64,000 bases of DNA, taken from Thermocaproicibacter sp036741535 (GTDB taxonomy: Bacteria; Bacillota; Clostridia; Oscillospirales; Acutalibacteraceae). The DNA lies in the NCBI GenBank assembly GCA_036741535.1, contig DAINSB010000001.1, positions 1-64,000 of the forward strand, in the 5' to 3' direction. The notes under the pieces were generated by a model. That model was not told where the DNA came from. It was given only the letters and a program-made list of their open reading frames with translations, and searched no databases. Shown here in pieces: positions 57,105 to 64,000 of the stretch; the first letter of the stretch is position 1, and each line of letters starts with the position of its first letter. The position numbers and the translations under genes are program-made.

Positions 57105-59999
57105 ATGAAGATAGGACTGGACATTGGCTCGACCACCATTAAATGTGCCGTTACAGATGAAAAGGGGAAAATTCTATATCGTTCCTACGGGCGCCATTAT
57201 TCCAAGATCACAGAAAAGATGTCGGAACTGCTGCAGAAGGTCCGGCGGGACATCATTCCCGGTGAAAAGGCGTCTCTGACCGTTTCCGGCTCCGCGGGAA
57301 TGGGCATCTCGCAGACCTGCAAACTGCCGTTCGTACAGGAAGTCTACGCCACGCGCATTGCCGTTGGAAAGCTGATTCCGGATGCCGATGTCGTAATAGA
57401 ACTTGGCGGCGAAGACGCCAAGATTCTTTTTTTAACCGGCGGAATGGAGGTCCGCATGAACGGCTCCTGCGCCGGCGGCACGGGCGCCTTCATCGACCAG
57501 ATGGCGACTTTGCTGAACGTCCCGCTGGACGAGATGAACGACCTGGCGGGGCGGTACGAGAAGATCTACACCATTGCCTCGCGGTGCGGCGTTTTCGCGA
57601 AGTCCGACATCCAGCCGCTGCTGAACCAGGGCGCGCGGAAAACGGACGTTTCGGCGAGCATCTTCGCCGCCGTCGCCAACCAGACCATCGCCGGGCTGGC
57701 GCAGGGCCGGCCGATCGGGGGCAAGGTGCTGTACCTCGGCGGACCGCTCACGTTCCTCTCGGAGCTTCGCGCCAGCTTCGACCGCGCGCTGAAGATCGAG
57801 GGCGTGTGCCCCGAAAACTCGCTGTATTTCGTCGCGCTCGGGGCGGCCTACTGCAGCGCCGACGAGATCGACCTCGACCGGGCGCTCGAGAGCATCCAAA
57901 AATACGGCTCAACCGGAAAATTTCTGTTCATCCCTCCCCTGTTCCGGAGCCGGGAAGAATACGACGAATTCTGCAGACGGCACGAGGCGTGCAAAGCGCC
58001 GCGCGGCGACATCGGGACCTACGAGGGCGGCGCGTTCCTCGGCGTGGACGCCGGCTCCACCACGGTGAAGGCCGTCGTCCTCGGCAAACAAGGGGAAATT
58101 TTAAGCTCCGTCTACAAGGGTAACTCCGGCAACCCCGTGCCGATCATCAAAGACTACCTGCTCGATCTCTACAAAAAATATCCCAGAGTCAAAATAGAGG
58201 GAAGCGCCGTCACCGGATACGGCGAGGAGCTGCTGAAAAATGCCTTCGGCATCGACTTCGGCATCGTCGAGACCGTGGCGCATTTCACTGCGGCGAAACG
58301 TTTCCGGCCGAATGTCGATTTCGTGATCGACATCGGCGGGCAGGACATGAAATGCTTCAAGATCCGGAACGGCGCCATCGACAACATCTTCCTCAACGAG
58401 GCGTGCTCCTCCGGCTGCGGGTCGTTCCTGCAGACCTTTGCGAACACGCTGGGCTACTCGATCGCGGACTTCGCCAAGCTCGGCCTCTTCGCCGAGCATC
58501 CGGTGGACCTCGGGTCGCGCTGCACGGTGTTCATGAACTCCCAGGTCAAGCAGGCGCAGAAAGACGGCGCCACGACCGAGGACATCAGCGCGGGGCTTTC
58601 CGTCAGCGTGGTGAAAAACGCGATCTACAAGGTCATCCGCGTGCCGAACGCCGCGGAGCTCGGCCGCAATATCGTCGTGCAGGGCGGGACGTTCCTGAAC
58701 GACGCCGTGCTGCGCGTCTTTGAAAAGGAGCTCGGGGTCGAGGTGACGCGGCCCGACATCTCCGGCCTGATGGGCGCCTACGGCGCGGCCCTTTACGCGA
58801 TGAACCGCTCCTCCGGAAAGACTTGCCTGATCGGCCCCGAAGAGCTGGAAAACTTCAAGCACGAGGTAAGGGTGACCAACTGCGGCATGTGCAGCAACCA
58901 CTGCCGCCTGACCGTCAATATTTTCGGAGGGAACCGCCGCTTCATCGGCGGAAACCGCTGCGAAAAGCCGGTGACCAAACGCTCTTCCCGCGAAGAGCTG
59001 GACATGTACGCCTACAAGCTGAACCTGCTTCGCTCCTACCGGCCGCAGAAGGGCCCGCGCGGAAAGCTCGGCATCCCGATGGGCCTGAACATGTACGAGC
59101 TGCTGCCGTTCTGGCACGCCTTTTTCACGCGCCTCGGCTTCGAGGTGGTGACTTCTCCCCTTTCGAGCCGCGAGCTGTACCTCGAGGGCCAGAGTACCAT
59201 CCCCTCGGACACGGTCTGCTTCCCGGCGAAGCTGATGCACGGCCACGTACAGGCGCTGGTGGACCAGGGGATCAAAAACATCTTCTACCCCTGTATGTCT
59301 TACAACTTCGACGAAAAGCTCGGCGACAACCATTACAACTGCCCGGTCGTCGCCTATTACCCGGAGGTCATCAGCGCGAATATGCGCTGTCTCGACAAGT
59401 GCCATTTCATCCACGACTACGTCGGCATCCACCGAAAACACGATTTTCCGAAGAAGATGGCGGGGATTCTGCGCAAGTATGTGCCCGACATTTCGGATCG
59501 GGAGGTCCGCGCCGCCGCGAGGCTGGCTTACCGGGAATATGACGCCTACCTTGCGAAGGTCCGCGCGGAGGGCGACCGGATGATCGCCGAAGCACGGAAG
59601 CGAAACATGCAGATCATCATTCTGAGCGGACGCCCCTATCATCTGGACTCGGAGATCAACCACGGCATCGACAAACTGATCACGTCCCTCGGGGCCGCGG
59701 TGATCAGCGAGGACGTGGTGAGCTGCAAGGTCAGGCGCTTTTCCACCAAAGTGCTCAACCAGTGGACCTACCATGCGAGGCTGTACGCCGCCGCGAAATA
59801 CGTCGGCGACAAGCCGGACATGAACCTCGTGCAGTTGGTTTCGTTCGGATGCGGCGTGGACGCGATCACGACGGACGAAGTGCGCCGCATCCTGGAGGAA
59901 AACGGCAAAATCTACACGCAGGTGAAAATCGACGAGATCACCAACCTCGGCGCGGTGAAAATCAGGCTGCGCAGCCTGTTCGCCGCTTTGGAGAAATGA
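57105..59999 (+). CDS. 2-hydroxyacyl-CoA dehydratase activase-related protein with two ASKHA domains and DUF2229
   Basis: 964 residues. Two BadF/BcrD-type ATPase domains in tandem: the first (about 1-260) has GLDIGSTTIKCAV and NGSCAGGTGAFIDQM; the second (about 310-570) has GVDAGSTTVKAVVL and NEACSSGCGSFLQTF, both with the Cys that holds a bridging [4Fe-4S] cluster in activases. A Cys cluster follows (CGMCSNHC and GGNRCEKP, about 590-625), then a DUF2229-type region with CFPAKLMHGH, YPCMSYN, PVVAYYPEVI and SFGCGVDA. Such proteins drive electrons by ATP hydrolysis to a dehydratase-like or double-cubane-cluster partner. The partner domain is the next gene. Confidence 0.88.
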   Translation: MKIGLDIGSTTIKCAVTDEKGKILYRSYGRHYSKITEKMSELLQKVRRDIIPGEKASLTVSGSAGMGISQTCKLPFVQEVYATRIAVGKLIPDADVVIELGGEDAKILFLTGGMEVRMNGSCAGGTGAFIDQMATLLNVPLDEMNDLAGRYEKIYTIASRCGVFAKSDIQPLLNQGARKTDVSASIFAAVANQTIAGLAQGRPIGGKVLYLGGPLTFLSELRASFDRALKIEGVCPENSLYFVALGAAYCSADEIDLDRALESIQKYGSTGKFLFIPPLFRSREEYDEFCRRHEACKAPRGDIGTYEGGAFLGVDAGSTTVKAVVLGKQGEILSSVYKGNSGNPVPIIKDYLLDLYKKYPRVKIEGSAVTGYGEELLKNAFGIDFGIVETVAHFTAAKRFRPNVDFVIDIGGQDMKCFKIRNGAIDNIFLNEACSSGCGSFLQTFANTLGYSIADFAKLGLFAEHPVDLGSRCTVFMNSQVKQAQKDGATTEDISAGLSVSVVKNAIYKVIRVPNAAELGRNIVVQGGTFLNDAVLRVFEKELGVEVTRPDISGLMGAYGAALYAMNRSSGKTCLIGPEELENFKHEVRVTNCGMCSNHCRLTVNIFGGNRRFIGGNRCEKPVTKRSSREELDMYAYKLNLLRSYRPQKGPRGKLGIPMGLNMYELLPFWHAFFTRLGFEVVTSPLSSRELYLEGQSTIPSDTVCFPAKLMHGHVQALVDQGIKNIFYPCMSYNFDEKLGDNHYNCPVVAYYPEVISANMRCLDKCHFIHDYVGIHRKHDFPKKMAGILRKYVPDISDREVRAAARLAYREYDAYLAKVRAEGDRMIAEARKRNMQIIILSGRPYHLDSEINHGIDKLITSLGAAVISEDVVSCKVRRFSTKVLNQWTYHARLYAAAKYVGDKPDMNLVQLVSFGCGVDAITTDEVRRILEENGKIYTQVKIDEITNLGAVKIRLRSLFAALEK

Positions 60000-60009
60000 G
60001 GCGCAACTT

Positions 60010-61302
<1,293 letters not shown>

Positions 61303-61464
61303 GATGGGGTTAAATTCCGGGCTGCGACTGGCGCGAGAGTCTAAGGAATTGCTCCCGCAGGCGGGAGAGGCGCTGCGCGGCCCCAACCAAACTATTTTTT
61401 TCCGCCGTGTCGAATGGCCGGTCTGGCGGCGGGGGGCACCCCGCGGCGGAGCCTGGGGAGCGGA
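61303..61464. other. GC-rich convergent spacer, no gene seen
   Basis: Convergent genes on both sides. It holds GC-rich short inverted repeats and a run of seven Ts at 61393-61399, but no clean terminator on either strand. Confidence 0.5.
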
Positions 61465-63066
61465 CTATGTCCGCTCCCATTTGTCGCACAGGGCGTTGAT
61501 CTGGTCGGTGAATTTGGCGAGGTCCTTGTTGGCTCCCCCCTCGTTGTGCTGGATCACGCGCAGAAGCCGCTGGCCGGCGGAAAGCAGTCGGGAAAAGACG
61601 GAGGAGGCGCGCTTCGCCTCTTTTTTCGCAAACCGCACCTCCGGGGCGATGCCATCGTCCACGACGAGATTTTTCGTCAGATCGGCGACGGCGCGGTAGT
61701 TGGGGACGCAGGCGGAAAAGCCCCTTCCGGTCAGCTCCTCCGCAAAACTCTCGGCCGCCGTGACTTCCCCGTGGACGACAAACACGCGCCGCGGCTTTTG
61801 CCGGAACGCCTCCGCCCAGCGGAGCAGGCCGGAGCGGTCCGCGTGGCCGGAGAGAGCCTTGAAATTATAGATCCGGGCCTGCACCGCGATCTCCTCGCCG
61901 AACAGTCTGACCTGCTTGACGCCGTCGGTCAGCATGCGGCCGAGGGTCCCCTCCGCCTGGTAGCCGACGAACACGACCGAACACTCCGGACGCCAGAGAT
62001 TATATTTCAGGTGGTGGCGGATCCGACCCGCCTCGCACATCCCGCTGGAAGAAATGATGACCTTCGGGGACGCATCCTCGTTGAGCGCCTTCGACTCCTC
62101 CACGCTGTCGCAGGTGTGCAGATTGGAAAAGGAGATCGGCTGAAAGCCGCCGTCGAGCAGCCGGAGCGTATCTTCGTCGGCGTATCCCCGCAGGTCGCCG
62201 CTGTAGATTCTGGTCGCCTCCGCCGCGAGGGGACTGTCGACGTAGACCGGAAAATCCGGGACGCTTTTGACCAGCTTCTGCTCTTTCATCTCCCGGATGA
62301 AATACAGCAGCTCCTGCGTGCGGCCGATCGCGAAGCTCGGGATGACCACGTTGCCGCCGAGGCTCAGCGTTCTGTCGAAAACTTCGGCCAGCTCCGGGAT
62401 ATAGTTGGCGATGGGTTCGTGCTCCCGGTCGCCATAGGTCGACTCCATCACCACGTAATCGGCCTCTCCGATGTACTGCGGGTCCCGGATGATGGGCTGG
62501 TTCACGTTGCCGATGTCGCCGGAAAAAACGATCTTGACCGTCTTGCCGTTTTCCTCCGCCCAAAGCTCGATGGACGCGGAACCGAGCAGATGGCCGGCGT
62601 CGATCATGCGGTAGCGGATGCCGTCGCAGAGCTGCCGGACCTCCCCGTAGCCGCACGGCTCGAAACGCTCCACGGTCCTCTCGGCGTCCTCGACCGTGTA
62701 GATCGGCTCTTCCGGCTCTTTGCCCGCGCGCCTGCCCCTGCGGTTGCTGTTCACCGCATCCACCTGCTGGATATGCGCGCTGTCGCGCAGCATGATGGAA
62801 AGCAGGTCGCAGGTCGCGCGGGTCGCATGGATTTTTCCGGCGTAGCCGTTTTTGACGAGCATGGGTAGACGGCCGCTGTGGTCGATATGTGCGTGCGTGA
62901 CCAGGACATAGTCGATCTGGGACGCATAAAACGGGAACTCCCGGTTTTCCTCTTCGCCGAGGCCCTGATACAGGCCGCAGTCCACCAGAATTTTTTTGCC
63001 GCAGGCTTCAAGGCAGTGGCAGCTCCCCGTCACTTCTTTGTCCGCGCCGTAAAAAACAAGGTTCAC
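61465..63066 (-). CDS. Metallo-beta-lactamase / beta-CASP ribonuclease-type protein
   Basis: 533 residues. Zinc site motif VTHAHIDHSGRLP near residue 55, ESTYGDREHEP, then beta-CASP elements SSSGMCEAGRIRHHL and LSGHADRSGLLRW (about 405). The family includes RNA-processing enzymes (archaeal CPSF-like, bacterial YsgC/RNase-like); about 70 extra residues at the end are helical and basic. Start choice: ATGs further up at 63135 and beyond lie inside the promoter -10 box, while a GTG at 63066 has GGAGG eight bases upstream and opens MNLVFYGADKEVTGSCH, the family start. Confidence 0.88.
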   Translation of the reverse strand: MNLVFYGADKEVTGSCHCLEACGKKILVDCGLYQGLGEEENREFPFYASQIDYVLVTHAHIDHSGRLPMLVKNGYAGKIHATRATCDLLSIMLRDSAHIQQVDAVNSNRRGRRAGKEPEEPIYTVEDAERTVERFEPCGYGEVRQLCDGIRYRMIDAGHLLGSASIELWAEENGKTVKIVFSGDIGNVNQPIIRDPQYIGEADYVVMESTYGDREHEPIANYIPELAEVFDRTLSLGGNVVIPSFAIGRTQELLYFIREMKEQKLVKSVPDFPVYVDSPLAAEATRIYSGDLRGYADEDTLRLLDGGFQPISFSNLHTCDSVEESKALNEDASPKVIISSSGMCEAGRIRHHLKYNLWRPECSVVFVGYQAEGTLGRMLTDGVKQVRLFGEEIAVQARIYNFKALSGHADRSGLLRWAEAFRQKPRRVFVVHGEVTAAESFAEELTGRGFSACVPNYRAVADLTKNLVVDDGIAPEVRFAKKEAKRASSVFSRLLSAGQRLLRVIQHNEGGANKDLAKFTDQINALCDKWERT

Positions 63067-63133
63067 TCCATTTCCCTCCGCATGGCGGAAGACGGAATCT
63101 TCAAAGCCGGATTCCGGCCCCGCCGTTTTTTTC

Positions 63134-63162
63134 ATTATACCATACCGAGCCGGCGGACGAAA
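63134..63162 (-). promoter_or_regulatory. Promoter of the beta-CASP gene
   Basis: Minus strand extended -10 TGGTATAAT (TATAAT 63139-63134), weak -35 TTTCGT at 17 bases. Its position shows that the ATG at 63135 cannot be the start. Confidence 0.6.
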
Positions 63163-63281
63163 GCGTACACAGCCCGTTTCGGCCCCCCGATCGAGGACGT
63201 CCCCGGGGCGGGCCCTTGAGACGATATTTTCCGTATAACCACAGCCATGCAAGCCGTAGGCTCGAAAGGTACCGTGTACCC

Positions 63282-63310
63282 TTGTGAAATCGCCGCCGCA
63301 AGGTTATAAT
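63282..63310 (+). promoter_or_regulatory. Promoter of the cyclophilin gene
   Basis: -35 TTGTGA (63282-63287), 17-base spacer, -10 TATAAT (63305-63310). Confidence 0.7.
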
Positions 63311-63344
63311 ATTACCTGTATCCTGAAAAAACGGAGGGTTGAAA

Positions 63345-63860
63345 ATGACAGATCCGCTTGTAACGATCCAGACGGAAAACGGAAAAATCGAAATCGAACT
63401 GTACCCGGACATCGCCCCCAACACCGTGAACAACTTCCTCTCGCTGATTCGGAAAAAGTTTTACGACGGGACGACGTTCCACCGCATCATTCCCAATTTC
63501 ATGATCCAGGGGGGCGACCCGCACGGGAACGGCACGGGCGGACCCGGCTACTGCATCAAGGGCGAGTTCACCTCGAATCGCTTTCAAAACGATCTGAAAC
63601 ACACCCGCGGGGTCGTGTCGATGGCGCGCTCCATGAATCCGAACAGCGCCGGGTCGCAGTTCTTTATCATGGTCGACGACGCCCCTTATCTGGACGGGGA
63701 ATACGCGGCCTTCGGAAAAGTCGTCAACGGCATGGAGGAGGTGGACCGCATCGTGTCCACGCCGCGCGATTACGACGACAAGCCTCTGACGGAGCAGAAA
63801 ATCGTTTCCGTAACGGCGGACACGTTCGGGGAGACCTACCATGAACCGAACAAGGTCTGA
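63345..63860 (+). CDS. Cyclophilin-type peptidyl-prolyl cis-trans isomerase, cytoplasmic
   Basis: 171 residues, a minimal cyclophilin. KIEIELYPDIAPNTVNNFLSLI, FYDGTTFHRIIPNFMIQGGDP (catalytic Arg), GGPGYCIKGEF, RGVVSMARSMNPNSAGSQFFIMV and YAAFGKVVNGMEEVD are all typical. No signal peptide, unlike the lipoprotein at 20212. GGAGG lies seven bases before the ATG at 63345; a TTG two codons earlier is also in frame. The ABC exporter gene starts inside its last 20 bases. Confidence 0.95.
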   Translation: MTDPLVTIQTENGKIEIELYPDIAPNTVNNFLSLIRKKFYDGTTFHRIIPNFMIQGGDPHGNGTGGPGYCIKGEFTSNRFQNDLKHTRGVVSMARSMNPNSAGSQFFIMVDDAPYLDGEYAAFGKVVNGMEEVDRIVSTPRDYDDKPLTEQKIVSVTADTFGETYHEPNKV

Positions 63861-64000
63861 CAGGGGGCCCGTGTCGCTGCTGCGCAGATTTCTCGGGTAT
63901 TACCGCCCCTATCTCGGCATCTTCTATTTCGACATGTTCTGCGCGCTGGTCCTCTCCGCGATCGACATCTCGTTTCCGCAGATCCTGCGCGTTCTGACGG
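63841..64000 (+). CDS. ABC exporter, N-terminal part (cut by window end)
   Basis: Only the first 53 codons are present: a basic start (MNRTRSDRGPVSLLRRFLGYYRPYL) and the first membrane segment (IFYFDMFCALVLSAIDISFPQ). This is how type I half-size ABC exporters (MsbA/LmrA/MdlB-like) begin. GGGGAGA lies five bases before the ATG, and the start overlaps the cyclophilin gene by 20 bases. Confidence 0.75.
   Translation, partial: MNRTRSDRGPVSLLRRFLGYYRPYLGIFYFDMFCALVLSAIDISFPQILRVLT

Noticed and set aside
63067..63252. Longer N-terminus for the beta-CASP protein
   Set aside because: The upstream ATG at 63135 overlaps a TATAAT -10 box and the residues do not match the family; the GTG at 63066 has a good ribosome site.

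Overview
The window reads as a GC-rich member of the Clostridia (Firmicutes). The signs are FabK in place of FabI, class III fructose-1,6-bisphosphatase, a PhoP/PhoR-PstB-PhoU locus, McsA/McsB, a GntR/ABC locus of the YtrA type, strong AGGAGG ribosome sites with frequent TTG and GTG starts, and a 2-hydroxyacyl-CoA dehydratase-activase-type iron-sulfur system typical of anaerobes. An MCP and a FlxA-like gene with a sigma-28-type promoter suggest motility. An Oscillospirales-like clostridium is my inference; no rRNA is present to test it. A run of 10 Ns at 709-718 shows that this is a draft scaffold.

Layout. 1-870: a decayed DUF421 gene, then a tRNA-Pro(GGG) split into two halves around an AT-rich strip and the assembly gap, which looks like an integration site with most of the element missing. 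872-4305: hom-thrB-lysC (aspartate-family amino acids). 4425-7262: a class A penicillin-binding protein and a divergent small anchored protein. 7327-9881: secD-secF. 10077-13606: an Ic-type aspartate aminotransferase, asnS with hemerythrin, and tRNA-Ser. 13766-16728: small coiled-coil and FlxA-like genes and a chemoreceptor. 16830-22208: slipin, lipoprotein, pyrG, cyclophilin lipoprotein and an S1-domain protein. 22259-25121: mcsA-mcsB-TPR and a Cys-rich peptide. 25162-29468: two ABC transporters, a GntR regulator and the remnant of a third ABC operon that shares the regulator's operator. 29791-36680: HD hydrolase, fbp, and pstB-phoU-phoP-phoR behind Pho boxes.

36748-47438 holds an almost complete fatty-acid synthesis operon in the order acyl-CoA ligase, fabH-fabK-fabD-fabG-fabF-accB-fabZ-accC-accD-accA, transcribed on the minus strand with tight or overlapping junctions. 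It carries no acpP. 48292-52878 is a plus-strand glycan module with its own strong promoter: GH130 phosphorylase/hydrolase, sugar-phosphate nucleotidyltransferase, GT4 glycosyltransferase, and a six-hairpin-like protein. 52895-54607 encodes a membrane pseudokinase with a zinc ribbon and PASTA repeats, behind a leader that contains a terminator. yebC, a PyrB with a PyrI-like zinc tail, a two-gene activase/dehydratase-like pair, a beta-CASP nuclease, a cyclophilin and the start of an ABC exporter complete the window.

The features best worth following are the pseudokinase and its leader, the GH130/GT4 module, the split tRNA, the roughly 100-bp repeat found in two operon spacers directly at stop codons, and the shared GntR operator.
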